Assembly: GCA_023823795.1 (NCBI GenBank)
Contig: CP085710.1
Span: 2,816,001-2,880,000, forward strand
Length of the DNA: 64,000 bases
From: Bacillus sp. F19
GTDB taxonomy: Bacteria > Bacillota > Bacilli > Bacillales > Bacillaceae
Direction: 5' to 3'
The notes under the pieces were generated by a model. It saw nothing but the letters and a program-made list of their open reading frames with translations. It searched no databases and was not told the DNA's origin. Positions 8,130 to 17,476 of the stretch are shown here, piece by piece; within the stretch, counting starts at the first letter, position 1, and each line of letters begins with the position of its first letter. A program made the position numbers and the translations under genes.

Positions 8130-9125
8130 CTATAGTCCGCGGTTATAAATTTCTTCAACAATCGTCTCAATCTTTGGATCATATAACGAAAGATCGATAA
8201 TTTCATTTTCAGCAAGAACGGCAGAAATCACTTCAGACGCGGATATTTGTTTTTGTGAAAAAGCCAAAATGACTTTCTGCTGCTGTTCTTCATCAATCAC
8301 ACTCATTTCAGCGCGGTCTCTTATAGACAGCGGGAATGAAAACGATTGCACAATTTTGATCTCAAAATGGATTTCTCTTTTTGCTGCAAACTTGTCTTTA
8401 ATTGCATGCAAATCTCCATCATATAAAATCGTTCCATTATCAATGATAATAATCCGATTGCAGATCTCTTCAATGTCCTGCATATCATGGGTTGTAAGCA
8501 ACACAGTCGTTCCAAAGCGCGCATTCATTTCTTTAATAAATTTACGGATTCTCACTTTAACTGCAACATCAAGACCAATGGTCGGTTCATCCAAATAAAC
8601 AACATCGGGTCTGTGCAAAAACGCAGCAGCAAGCTCACATCTCATTTTTTGCCCCAAAGAAAGCTGTCTAACTGGAATTGACAGCAGCGGTCCAAGCTGC
8701 AGAACCTCTGTAAATAGCCCCAGTGTCTCCTGATACTGCTCTTCTGGAACTTCATAAATGTGCTTCAACAAATCAAATGACTCTGAAACCGGAATATCCC
8801 AAAACAGCTGTGTCCTCTGTCCGAATACCGCTCCAATCTGTTTTGCATTTTGTTTTCTGTTTTTGTAAGGAACAATTCCTCCTACCTTTACTTCACCTGA
8901 AGAAGGCGTCAGGATTCCTGTCAGCATTTTTATCGTGGTTGACTTCCCTGCTCCATTCGCGCCGATATAGCCGATCATTTCGCCTTTTTCAATCTTAAAA
9001 TTGACCCCTTTTACAGCTGTCTTCGTCATATACGTCCGTTTAAAAAGAGATTTCATCGCGCCTCTAAGACCCGGATCCCGTTTAACCAGCTTATATTCCT
9101 TTTTTAAATCTCTAACTTCAATCAC
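8130..9125 (-). CDS. ABC exporter ATP-binding protein
   Basis: 331 residues, GTG start. Nucleotide-binding domain with Walker A (GANGAGKS, about 56-63), the signature LSLGQ (about 156-160) and Walker B with DEPTIGLD (about 180-187). The C-terminal 90 residues are an extra domain common in DUF990-linked ATPases. First gene of the operon with two permeases, together a complete exporter of unknown substrate. Confidence 0.88.
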   Translation of the reverse strand: MIEVRDLKKEYKLVKRDPGLRGAMKSLFKRTYMTKTAVKGVNFKIEKGEMIGYIGANGAGKSTTIKMLTGILTPSSGEVKVGGIVPYKNRKQNAKQIGAVFGQRTQLFWDIPVSESFDLLKHIYEVPEEQYQETLGLFTEVLQLGPLLSIPVRQLSLGQKMRCELAAAFLHRPDVVYLDEPTIGLDVAVKVRIRKFIKEMNARFGTTVLLTTHDMQDIEEICNRIIIIDNGTILYDGDLHAIKDKFAAKREIHFEIKIVQSFSFPLSIRDRAEMSVIDEEQQQKVILAFSQKQISASEVISAVLAENEIIDLSLYDPKIETIVEEIYNRGL

Positions 9126-9397
9126 CCTATAATTCCCCCATTCAGAATCAGCTGCTTCTATGTAACTATAAAATTATAGAATGATTTGAAATTTATGTAA
9201 ATCACTTTTTTAGCTGCACTTGCATAAAATCGAATTTGTTTTTAACAGGTAAGATTACGGGATAAATACTTGTTAGCCTTTATTTCTCCAACCAATAACA
9301 CCTATGTAAAATCCTACTATAGAAGAATGTGATAGAGGTTTAAAAATGGTAAAATTCACTATATGAATTTCAATTATGATTTTGGGGAGTGATAGAT

Positions 9398-10582
9398 ATG
9401 AAACGCCGGATTTGTATTGTTGGGACCGGGACAGCTGGTCTCCATTTAGCATATGCTCTTAAAAAGGAGTTTGATGTGACGGTGATCTCCCATCGCACAG
9501 CAGAACAGATCAGAAATGGCAGAATTCAGTCAACACAAGTACATTTCGGCTCGACACTTGAAAGAGAAAGACGTTTTTCTATGCCAAAATGGAGTGAGCA
9601 TACACGAATTAAAAGCATCCATATGACCATTGGTCAGCAAAAACTGTTTGCTGGAATGCTGGCTGAACCCGCACTATCTGTTGATCAGCGCTTCTATTTT
9701 TCACATTGTTTAGAGGAACTAAAAGAGAGAAAGGTCCCTGTTCTTTTTAAAAAAATAAATAAAGAGAATCTCAATGAATTAATAGAAGAATTTGACTTGA
9801 TTATTGACTGTACAGGCAAAAAAGGGCCGCTTTTTCCCTTTCCTATAGAAAAAGATTTTTCACCATTCCAGACACCTCAAAGAAAATGCATCGTTGGATA
9901 CTTTAGAGGCATAAAGCCGCTTACACCTCAAGGAATTAATGTCACTATTCTCCCGGGGGAAGGAGAAATGTTTGAAATACCTGCATTAACAGACCAGGGT
10001 CCAGTGACAATCTTGTTTATTATGGCAATTCAGGAAAAGAGTCTAGATATTTTCAAAGCGATTCGCTCATCAGACGAATTCACGTTAAAAATACGGACGG
10101 TTTTACAAACCTTTTTCCCGGAAATCGCAAGCCGTATAGTAGAGGAAAGCTTTGCTCTAAATGACGAAAAGGGCTTTCTGCAAACAGCGATCACACCCGT
10201 TATTCGAAAACCGTATACAATTATACAAAATAAATTAGCAGTCGGATGCGGAGACAGCGTGTTTTTGAATGATCCGATTACAGGACAAGGCTGCAATCTT
10301 TCTTCTTATTGCGCAGAAAAACTGTATGAGACGTTGATTGAGTTTAAAGATGAACCTTGGAATTCACAGCTCGGGGAGTCATATTGGAATAGAACCAAAC
10401 CATTAGTCAAGCAAGTGACAGAATGGACAAATGCGATGACAATGCCGATGCCTGAGCATGTTATCGAACAAATCCTTCAAGGTTCCGGTGAACAGGCAAA
10501 AGCCGATCGAATTGCCGGCTGGTTTGCTGATCCAAGCACAGCCTATCAGGATATTTTTCAAGCAGCAAAATCCAGCAGTTAA
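9398..10582 (+). CDS. StyA-like FAD monooxygenase
   Basis: 394 residues. The N-terminal Rossmann fold has GTGTAG (9-14), and a later GDSVFLNDPITGQGCNLSS segment is the FAD-ribityl region of group E flavin monooxygenases (styrene/indole monooxygenase StyA family, usually 400-420 residues). These enzymes epoxidise or oxygenate aromatic substrates using FADH2 from a separate reductase (StyB). No reductase gene is adjacent. ATG 9398 is chosen because GGGGAG (9384-9389) is at the right spacing; an upstream GTG overlaps that site. Monocistronic. The substrate here is unknown. Confidence 0.75.
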   Translation: MKRRICIVGTGTAGLHLAYALKKEFDVTVISHRTAEQIRNGRIQSTQVHFGSTLERERRFSMPKWSEHTRIKSIHMTIGQQKLFAGMLAEPALSVDQRFYFSHCLEELKERKVPVLFKKINKENLNELIEEFDLIIDCTGKKGPLFPFPIEKDFSPFQTPQRKCIVGYFRGIKPLTPQGINVTILPGEGEMFEIPALTDQGPVTILFIMAIQEKSLDIFKAIRSSDEFTLKIRTVLQTFFPEIASRIVEESFALNDEKGFLQTAITPVIRKPYTIIQNKLAVGCGDSVFLNDPITGQGCNLSSYCAEKLYETLIEFKDEPWNSQLGESYWNRTKPLVKQVTEWTNAMTMPMPEHVIEQILQGSGEQAKADRIAGWFADPSTAYQDIFQAAKSSS

Positions 10583-10588
10583 TAAGGA

Positions 10589-10619
10589 GAAGGGTGAACT
10601 GCTGATTCACCCTTCTTTC
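10589..10619. terminator. Convergent terminator
   Basis: Ten-bp perfect stem GAAGGGTGAA/TTCACCCTTC, 7-nt loop, then TTTC. It ends the monooxygenase gene and overlaps the 3' end of the DUF6886-like gene. Confidence 0.75.
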
Positions 10620-11131
10620 ATTCTTGCGGCATTTCGAAAACGAATAATTGAAAAATTCAAGGATGATGAAAGAACACGATTCCTGATTGGATATAGGTCT
10701 GGAGTAAACCTAAGTTCAGCGTTTGCCTTCACAATCTTCTCCAATAAATCGCCTGCAGGCTCAACGTTCAGCGGCACAACTTCTTCAAAAGAAATATAGT
10801 ATCCTGCCGTTTTCGCTTCTTCAAACAACTCAAATGATTCCGGCTTAAATGTATAAACGTATAAATTTGTGCTTCGGATCCGTTCAAGCCATGAGCTTTC
10901 AATCACAATAATCTTATCTGTACTAGTCTCACCAAAGAATCTGGCTGAATCCTCTTCCTTCGTTTGCTCACCCTTCCAATATATAACTCTTGGACAATCC
11001 CGCGGAAAATAATAATGAAGCGCATGCTCCTGATCAATGGCCCAGACAACTGGACGAAGGTTTGAAAAAGAGGCAGATTGCCGCGGTTTAAAAAGATCAA
11101 TAGAAGGATCTTCACTAAAATGGTATAGCAT
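10607..11131 (-). CDS. DUF6886-like hypothetical protein
   Basis: 174 residues starting MLYHFSEDPSIDLFKPRQ, with VVWAIDQEHALHYYFPRDCP around residues 28-47. The pattern (HFSEDP, then 'acts as DP..VWAID' and a YTF segment) resembles small Bacillus proteins annotated DUF6886, whose N-terminus recalls ADP-ribosyltransferase-like folds. No catalytic assignment is possible. Convergent with the monooxygenase and divergent from aadK. Confidence 0.6.
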   Translation of the reverse strand: MLYHFSEDPSIDLFKPRQSASFSNLRPVVWAIDQEHALHYYFPRDCPRVIYWKGEQTKEEDSARFFGETSTDKIIVIESSWLERIRSTNLYVYTFKPESFELFEEAKTAGYYISFEEVVPLNVEPAGDLLEKIVKANAELRFTPDLYPIRNRVLSSSLNFSIIRFRNAARMKEG

Positions 11132-11255
11132 TCACTTTGGTCCCCTATTCTATCCTTATTAAAAATGAGTGCATTCTTCAACCTTAGTATGGTCTAATAA
11201 AAACCACCTTTGCTATACTTTACAATAAAATAGTTAGTTTTTGGAGGAAACAAAA

Positions 11256-12119
11256 TTGAGAAGCGAAAGCGAAATGATGAAATTAATTCTTGATGTTGCC
11301 AAAAATGATAAAAGAATCCGTTTAGTAACTCTAGAGGGTTCCAGAGCCAATAAAAATGTACCAAGAGACAAATTTCAAGACTTTGATATTTCCTATTTTG
11401 TAACGGATATTGATTCTTTTAAATCCAGCGATGAATGGTTAAATCAATTTGGCAAAAGAATCATGATGCAAAAGCCGGAAGATATGGAACTTTTCCCACC
11501 GGAACTTGGCAATTGGTTTTCCTATTTGATGTTATTTGCAGATGAACATAAAATCGATTTAACTCTTATCCCAATTGATGAGCTGGAACAGTATTTATCA
11601 GAAAGTGACGGCTTGGTAAAATTATTGTTGGATAAGGATTCAGAGATAAATAAAAAAATGGATCCTAATAATGAAAAATATCACATAAAAAAACCTTCAG
11701 CTGGAGAATTTGATGATTGCTGCAATGAATTTTGGATGGTGTCAACGTATGTTGTTAAAGGTTTAGCACGAAATGAAATCCTTTTTGCAATTGATCATTT
11801 AAATGACATAGCTAGACCTAACCTCTTACGAATGATGGCTTGGAATATTGGGATCGAAACTGATTTCTCTTTAAGTGTTGGAAAGAACTATAAGTATATT
11901 CAAAAATATTTAGACATAAACGACTGGGAAAAATTGCTTAATACGTATGCAGAGAATAGTTACGAAAATATGTGGCAATCTTTATTTGATTGCTATGATC
12001 TTTTTAGAAAATATTCCAAATTAGTTGCACATAATTTAAGTTACGACTATCCAGATTATGATGAACGGATTACAGGATATACTAAAAAAAATTTTCATTC
12101 CTTTCGTAAAAACTCTTAA
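11256..12119 (+). CDS. aadK: Aminoglycoside 6-adenylyltransferase
   Basis: 287 residues, close to B. subtilis AadK along its whole length. It transfers AMP from ATP to the 6-hydroxyl of streptomycin. Nucleotidyltransferase motifs: LEGSR (26-30) and the metal-binding pair in FQDFDIS (Asp42, Asp44). Other family blocks are MQKPEDMELFPPELGNWFSY and EFWMVSTYVVKGLARNEI. The start is TTG 11256: GGAGG (11243-11247) lies 8 bp upstream, whereas the more upstream TTG falls inside that site. Probably an intrinsic chromosomal gene, as in B. subtilis. Confidence 0.92.
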   Translation: MRSESEMMKLILDVAKNDKRIRLVTLEGSRANKNVPRDKFQDFDISYFVTDIDSFKSSDEWLNQFGKRIMMQKPEDMELFPPELGNWFSYLMLFADEHKIDLTLIPIDELEQYLSESDGLVKLLLDKDSEINKKMDPNNEKYHIKKPSAGEFDDCCNEFWMVSTYVVKGLARNEILFAIDHLNDIARPNLLRMMAWNIGIETDFSLSVGKNYKYIQKYLDINDWEKLLNTYAENSYENMWQSLFDCYDLFRKYSKLVAHNLSYDYPDYDERITGYTKKNFHSFRKNS

Positions 12120-12131
12120 AAGCGGGAAATG

Positions 12132-12167
12132 AAAAAACCTGATCAGCAGCTGCTGATCAGGTTTTTT
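12132..12167. terminator. Perfect-palindrome bidirectional terminator
   Basis: A 36-bp perfect palindrome built on AAAAAACCTGATCAGCAG and its complement, with T runs at both ends. It serves aadK and the convergent DoxX-like gene. Confidence 0.9.
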
Positions 12168-12174
12168 CATACAT

Positions 12175-12603
12175 TTAAATATGTGATTGAATCTTTTTGT
12201 CAGCTGAAAGCTGTTTCCTAAACGGAAATAGACTGCGTACGGTTTCATCCCGCAGCCATAAGCCTCCCCATGCTAAAACAGCTAAATATACAGGAAACAA
12301 TGTATGAGAAAAGAGCGGGGCATCCAATCGCAAATGTGTGACGATGACGCCTCCATAATAGCCGGTCAGGAGCACTGCCCCCAAGAAAGAAGTCCGCGGT
12401 ACAAGATACAGAATCGTAGATAGTAGCCCAAGCAAGCCAATGATAAAAATGTGATGCTCCTCAAAACCAAGCGAAAGGGTCCCTTCAACAACTTGAGCAG
12501 GCTTAACAAATTTCATAATACTGTCAAGTAACATAAACATGATAACCAGTCCGCTCATCACCCAAGCAGTCAACAGGCGGCCTTTTGAAACACTTTTTGC
12601 CAT
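12175..12603 (-). CDS. DoxX-like membrane protein
   Basis: 142 residues with four membrane helices. Features of DoxX-like proteins: MKFVKPAQVVEGTLSLGFE (about 30-48) and GAVLLTGYYGGVIVTHLR (about 75-92). Role unclear; relatives are small quinone-linked or redox-stress membrane proteins. Preceded by a GGAGG-like site (AGGAGGTACC). Monocistronic. Confidence 0.7.
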   Translation of the reverse strand: MAKSVSKGRLLTAWVMSGLVIMFMLLDSIMKFVKPAQVVEGTLSLGFEEHHIFIIGLLGLLSTILYLVPRTSFLGAVLLTGYYGGVIVTHLRLDAPLFSHTLFPVYLAVLAWGGLWLRDETVRSLFPFRKQLSADKKIQSHI

Positions 12604-13050
12604 GATTGTTGGTACCTCCTGATTTTTGTATGATACTCTGTAAACTTTAGTTCCTCATGTGTAATCCTACATCATTTCAAGATACTGAATGGGTTTAAAA
12701 ATTATGACTTCCAATTCTGTTCTTATATCCGAGGCTAATGAAATCCTTCTCTTTCTTTTTTTCTATAAACATCTTTGAAATCCCGGATTATCATAATGCA
12801 CAATGCAATATGGACGACTTGGAGTTTGAATTTATTGCATCTACTTTCCTTTCCAAATCTCACATTTCATGCAAACGGTCCTCTTAACTTTCCGAATTAC
12901 CGTGAAATAAATATAACTCCTTTTTTCATTCATTTTTGCAGACAACATTTTGATTTCAAATTGCCGCTGATCAGCTCTTTTCAGTCAAACAAACCCAAGT
13001 TTTGTTGCTTCATTTTTACTCTTCCTTCAGCTTAAAAAACGATCAGTCTC
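12604..13050. other. Intergenic stretch, no gene supported
   Basis: About 450 bp, AT-rich. A plus-strand ORF at 12775-13035 has no ribosome site and low-complexity content, so I do not call it. I see no RNA gene or terminator here. Confidence 0.5.
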
Positions 13051-13521
13051 CTATTCAAACATCATAACCCCGGGATCTTTTTTATAACAATGCACAAGCA
13101 TCGCATGCAGCTGGCCTCGATGATGATACAAATGAACGGCCATTTCTAAAAGCCATTCAAACCGGGTATAAACGGTTCCCCAATAAGAGGTCATTTCCTG
13201 ATGAAGTTCTTTTTCATTAAATTGACTGAACCGTTCTGATAAAATAACGTGATTCTTAATCAATGCTTCTTTTATGTCGTGAAGGTTATTTAAAGCTGCA
13301 GAAGAATAAAAGCCGGCCATCTCTTCCCCGCTTGCTCCTTCAGAAATCAGCAGATCTGCATGACAGATCATTGCAATATGTTTGAGCAGCTCTCCGATGG
13401 AATGCTTGTCAGCTGTCGGTCTTTTCATCAAATCACTTTCTTCCAGCGTTTCTATGATTTTAATAATAGTGTCAATTGCCACTTCAATTTGATGCAACGC
13501 ATATTTAACATATGGATTCAA
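13051..13521 (-). CDS. DinB family protein
   Basis: 156 residues, four-helix DinB/YfiT fold. Candidate metal-binding histidines are in SIGELLKHIAMICHADLL and in MAVHLYHHRGQLHAML (HxxxHRGQ-like motif near the C-terminus). Family members are metal-binding enzymes, some being bacillithiol- or mycothiol-dependent transferases; the substrate is unknown. Monocistronic. Confidence 0.8.
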   Translation of the reverse strand: MNPYVKYALHQIEVAIDTIIKIIETLEESDLMKRPTADKHSIGELLKHIAMICHADLLISEGASGEEMAGFYSSAALNNLHDIKEALIKNHVILSERFSQFNEKELHQEMTSYWGTVYTRFEWLLEMAVHLYHHRGQLHAMLVHCYKKDPGVMMFE

Positions 13522-13586
13522 AAGTCAAACCTCACCCTCTATTTCCTCTTTAAAATAATTATCGGGTATTTGACTTTTCTCTACAA

Positions 13587-13624
13587 GAAAAAAAGCCGCT
13601 CTATTCGTTAGAATAAAGCAGCTG
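13587..13624 (-). terminator. Terminator after the LtaS-like pseudogene
   Basis: 13-bp stem (AGCCGCTCTATTC with two wobble pairs) and 4-nt loop; the minus strand continues into a T run. Confidence 0.7.
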
Positions 13625-13634
13625 ATTCAAAAGA

Positions 13635-14482
13635 TTAATATAATTTGCTGATTAAATCATTTTCCAAAAACATCGTTGATAATTCTATATCTTTATATAA
13701 CGTTTTATAGTTTTCTCTGCAAGCTTCAATTCCTGTCTGCTTTTTGGTTTTATTATCAATAAATTTACCAGATGAAAAAACGCCATCATGAGAAGCGATG
13801 TAGTCATAGTTATCAGAGTAAAACGAATAACGCGTTGCTTCGTAAGCAAATCCTGCAAAGCCCTCATGATCTGCATCAAGAGGTTTCCCAAACTGAATCA
13901 GCTTCTGGTCGATTCCAAGCAAAGACGTGATTGTTGGAAAGTTGTCCATCTGGCTGGCAGTTACTTCATTGACTGCACCCTCTATTTGCCCGGGATGATG
14001 AATGATAAGCGGGATATTGAATTGTTCTTTTTCATTAAAATCCACACCAAGCAGTTTATTGATTTCATCTTTATCCATTGGCAGCGGTCCATAGTGATCG
14101 CCATATACAAAAAAGATTGTATCGTCCCACAGGTTTTTCTTTTTCAGATCTTCGATAAATAGACCAATTGTATCGTCAAAGTATTTTGTAGACTGCAAAT
14201 AATGACCTGTATTCGTACCTTCAAACCTTTTTGGAAGATTTAAATATTGATAGTCTTTCGGCATAACAAAAGGAGGATGGTTGGTGAGCGAGACAATGAA
14301 GTTATAGAAAGGCTTTTTATCTTTTATGTATATCTCAGCCATTTGTACTTTCATCAGAAATACCAAGTCCAACAATTTCATCCGCTTTTATTTTCGGGTG
14401 ATTTTTTTGATAAAACGTTTGATACCCTTGTTCTGGATAGGCTTGATGCTTTTCCGCTTCGTTTTTTATGAATGAAAACATT
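13635..14482 (-). pseudogene. Truncated, frameshifted LtaS-family lipoteichoic acid synthase
   Basis: The C-terminal extracellular sulfatase-fold part of an LtaS-type enzyme: FYNFIVSLTNHPPFVMP, DDTIFFVYGDHYGPLP (metal-binding Asp/His) and a FAYEATRYSFYSDNY end. The reading frame breaks near 14340; upstream codons in another frame still encode DEIVGLGISDES and YQTFYQKNHPKIKA. The five-helix membrane domain and the catalytic Thr region are missing altogether, so the enzyme cannot work. The upstream limit near 14482 is where similarity fades; there the remnant meets an opposite-strand decayed gene. Full-length relatives are about 600-650 residues. Confidence 0.75.
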
Positions 14483-14757
14483 GAATTAGTAATGAAGCAG
14501 GACATGGAGATTCATCAGGACGGAATACAGCTTGAAGAAATCGAGGTTCCTCCTTAAACAGCAGGTCCTGTTCCCCAAACAGCGCCAATCAGTGTCTTTG
14601 TGGAAACAGACACCATTCCAACAATATCAATCGATTCCCTATGAATGGCTAAAGGAACATTACACTGCAAGCTTTTTAGGGAGAATCAGAAACATTTAAA
14701 GAAGATGCTGCAAAAATAGTAAATGAATTTAAAGATCAATACGCAGATGAAGGCTAA
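14468..14757 (+). pseudogene. Decayed small unknown gene
   Basis: Three consecutive coding-like segments in different frames: one beginning MNENIELVMKQDMEIHQDG and ending EEIEVPP; then KQQVLFPKQRQSVSLW through YEWLKEHYTASFLG; then ESETFKEDAAKIVNEFKDQY to a stop at 14757. Joined with two frameshifts (near 14555 and 14680) they make about 96 residues. No family recognised and no ribosome site seen. Best read as a disrupted small gene. Confidence 0.45.
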
Positions 14758-14850
14758 AGCCTGACTTTTGGCGGACGCTGCTGATCGTTCGTGCTTTATA
14801 TATAGTCGCAGAGAAACTTCGTGGCAAAAGAAGAAAAGCATGTTACAGGT

Positions 14851-14878
14851 CTGCCTATTATTGGCAGCCTTTTTGTTT
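14851..14878 (+). terminator. Terminator-like hairpin
   Basis: CTGCC/GGCAG stem, 7-nt loop, then CCTTTTTG. It would stop plus-strand transcripts from the decayed region just before the acetyltransferase gene. Confidence 0.55.
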
Positions 14879-14922
14879 CATAGTATAGTAATAAAATAGA
14901 GAATGAGATTGGGGGATCTAAT

Positions 14923-15489
14923 TTGTTTGCACATATAATAGATAATGAAGTTTCACTAAAATTAATGGATATAAGAGATGGAGATGGGCTGTTCAAGCTC
15001 ACAGATCAATCAAGAAACCATCTGCGTGAATGGCTTCCCTGGCTTGACTTCACAACAAAAGCTGAGGATACAAAAACGTTTATTGAAGGCTGTTTACGGG
15101 CTTATGCAGAAAATAAAAGTTTAAATGCGGTTATTTTATATAAAGGCGAACTCGCCGGAACAGCAGGCTTTAACCAAATCAATTGGTCAAACAAGACAGC
15201 TTATATCGGATATTGGCTCGGAGCAGAGTTTCAGGGCAACGGGATTATGACAAAAGTTGCCGGAGCCTTGACGGATATAGCCTTTCAGAAGTACAACTTG
15301 AACAAAGTTGAAATCCGGGCTGCTGTTCTGAACACTAAAAGCAGAAGCATCCCAGAGCGGCTTGGCTTTGTTCATGAAGGAAACATAAGACAAGCTGAAT
15401 GGCTCTATGATCATTTTGTCGATCATGCCGTGTATGGCATGCTTGCTGAAGAGTGGAAGCAGAAAAAATTCAAAAAGCACCTGACTTAG
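14923..15489 (+). CDS. GNAT acetyltransferase, RimL/YdaF type
   Basis: 188 residues, TTG start behind GGGGGAT. Ribosomal-protein-type acetyltransferase signs: SRNHLREWLPWLDF near residue 30, the acetyl-CoA loop GAEFQGNGIMTKVAGAL, and the NLNKVEIRAAVLNTKSRSIP and LGFVHEGNIRQAEW blocks. Probably acetylates an N-terminal or side-chain amine in the cytosol; target unknown. Convergent with the MFS gene. Confidence 0.85.
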   Translation: MFAHIIDNEVSLKLMDIRDGDGLFKLTDQSRNHLREWLPWLDFTTKAEDTKTFIEGCLRAYAENKSLNAVILYKGELAGTAGFNQINWSNKTAYIGYWLGAEFQGNGIMTKVAGALTDIAFQKYNLNKVEIRAAVLNTKSRSIPERLGFVHEGNIRQAEWLYDHFVDHAVYGMLAEEWKQKKFKKHLT

Positions 15490-15504
15490 TCAGATGCTTT
15501 CTTC
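15474..15504. terminator. Convergent terminator
   Basis: Stem AAAGCAcCTGAC / GTCAGaTGCTTT with a TTA loop, then TTCTTCC. Lies between the acetyltransferase and MFS stops. Confidence 0.65.
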
Positions 15505-15508
15505 CATT

Positions 15509-16714
15509 TTAATAAGTAGACGCGGCTGTCCGTTCTTTTGTAACCCTTCTGCCCTTTCCTTCTAAAAGAGTCAGTATCATGGGTACGATAAGAAATATGC
15601 TCGAAATTTGAAAGAGAACCGCCGTTTCAAGATATTGGGCCAGCAAGCCAAAAACGATTCCGCTTAGACCTATCCCAAAATCAATCGCAGAGAAAAACAT
15701 TCCATTTGCCACACCCCTGCGGCTGTCCGGCGTTTTTGAAAGCGTCCATGACTGCAGAGTCGGAAGCAGCGAACCGAATCCGATTCCAAATAAAATCCCG
15801 GCAATAGCAATACCTATATTGGTGTGAGAGAAAGAAAGAACCCACATTCCAGCAAAAGTCAGTGTCGAACAGACAATGATCAGCCCCTTAGGCCCTCTTT
15901 CGTCAAACCACTTCCCTGCAATTGGTCTTGAAATCGAAGCCATAACTGCATTAAACAGATAGAAAAGGAAAATCTGATCGATTCCTCGTTCTTCACCGAA
16001 AATCACAATAAAAGTCACAACAGATCCATAGCCGAATGTCGCAATCATCGTGATAAAAGCCGGATACCAGCTTGTTTTTTCCACGAGCGAGCCAAGATAT
16101 GAGAATTTCAGATCTTCTTTTTTGGCCAGTCTGACCGATTCCGGTGTGCAGTAACGTACAGCTGATAAAAGAATAATCGCAATGACCCCAAGTGCACAGG
16201 AAATATAGATTAAATTGTTAAACGTTGTAACCCCGAATAAAAAGATACCAAGGCTTGGCGCAATAATCATTCCGAGCGTAACGGAAAGGCCAAAATACCC
16301 CATTCCTTCCCCAAGACGGGAATTCGGAATCACATCCACGGCGGCCGTTCCGTTCACTGTGGTGGAAAAACCCCAGGCAAGACCATGGATAAACCTGAAC
16401 ATCAGGAAAATAAGAATGACATTTGAAATGGGGTAAAAAATGGTGATCGCAAGAAGAGCGGCTGCTCCAATCAAAACGAGCGGCTTGCGGGCTTTATATT
16501 CAAGCATGTACCCGATAAACGGACGGCTCAAAACCGCTCCTATCGAAAATAAAGCCGTAACTAACCCAATCTCAAGTCCCGAAGCTCCCAAAGATTTAAT
16601 ATAAGGCGGGAGTGTGGGAATCAGCATTTGAAATGACATAAAAATAAATAAGTTGCCAAGCATAAGCATAATAAACGATTTGGTCCAAAGAGGTGCTTTC
16701 GTTAATTGATTCAC
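15509..16714 (-). CDS. MFS transporter (drug-efflux type)
   Basis: 401 residues, twelve predicted helices. The MFS A-motif region is visible after helix 2 (GYMLEYKARKPLVLIG) and again in the second half (GKWFDERGPKGLIIV). Proton-driven export of small molecules is likely; the substrate cannot be told from sequence. Monocistronic with an SD site (AGGAGAG) before the start. Confidence 0.85.
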   Translation of the reverse strand: MNQLTKAPLWTKSFIMLMLGNLFIFMSFQMLIPTLPPYIKSLGASGLEIGLVTALFSIGAVLSRPFIGYMLEYKARKPLVLIGAAALLAITIFYPISNVILIFLMFRFIHGLAWGFSTTVNGTAAVDVIPNSRLGEGMGYFGLSVTLGMIIAPSLGIFLFGVTTFNNLIYISCALGVIAIILLSAVRYCTPESVRLAKKEDLKFSYLGSLVEKTSWYPAFITMIATFGYGSVVTFIVIFGEERGIDQIFLFYLFNAVMASISRPIAGKWFDERGPKGLIIVCSTLTFAGMWVLSFSHTNIGIAIAGILFGIGFGSLLPTLQSWTLSKTPDSRRGVANGMFFSAIDFGIGLSGIVFGLLAQYLETAVLFQISSIFLIVPMILTLLEGKGRRVTKERTAASTY

Positions 16715-16904
16715 TGTATCTCTCCTAATTTAACTGAATACCATAAATTTATTTCGGATTACTAAATAATATCACAATCAATGAAGGGATGAAATTATAA
16801 AGTTTTATTATCACTTATGGTTATTTATACCAAATAAAAGGATTTTTTACTTTTTAGGGAGAAAGAATCTAATAAAATTTGGTTTTTCATAGGAGAAGCT
16901 GATT

Positions 16905-17403
16905 TTGAGATTGTAGCGGTTTGTTATTTTATTTTTTCTATTGTTGCTTATTGGATGTTCTGCTAATGAAGATCACACAAAATGGTTTGCTACTCAAAAG
17001 CAGCCATCCAAAACGGTCTAAAAGATGAAGGCTTATTAACAGGCAATCTTTTAGGAAAAATACAATCAGATGGAGAACTGTTTGTATTTTTCAAAAGAAA
17101 AGTTGATGATGGTGATGCAGCAGGCTTTGTCCACCTAAGAAAATCTAATGGGAAATACGCGTGGTATAAACCAATGCTGAGGTACTGGTTAAGTATAAAG
17201 ATAGAAAAAAAGCACCACATGTATCATTTGAATTAAAAACTCATTCAGACAAGGCGTATAAAGCCTATTTTGGAATCGCTGATTTAGCTGATATGGCGAT
17301 TTCAACAGATTATGGACCAAAGGTTTCTCCGGTAATTGATAAAGAAAGTCAAATTTATTTTTGCATTGTGCCAATTAATAATTATAAAGTGAAAGGTTCC
17401 TAA
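16905..17403 (+). pseudogene. Disrupted lipoprotein gene
   Basis: AGGAG (16891-16895) precedes TTG 16905, but codon 4 is TAG. Reading on in frame gives a signal sequence with lipobox (RFVILFFLLLLIGCSANED). A frameshift near 17020 leads into LKDEGLLTGNLLGKIQSDGE and a second near 17180 into APHVSFELKTHSDKAYKAYF through to the stop at 17403. One nonsense codon and two frameshifts show clear decay of a protein of about 165 residues. Family unknown. Confidence 0.65.
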
Positions 17404-17476
17404 AATTCACCTGATAATGGGTTTTGGGGAATCATAGCGTAGGTTGATTCCTCAGTTTTAACTGCTCCATGTTTTT

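Noticed and set aside
12775-13035. 86-codon plus-strand ORF
   Set aside because: No ribosome site, low-complexity T-rich composition, no family resemblance.
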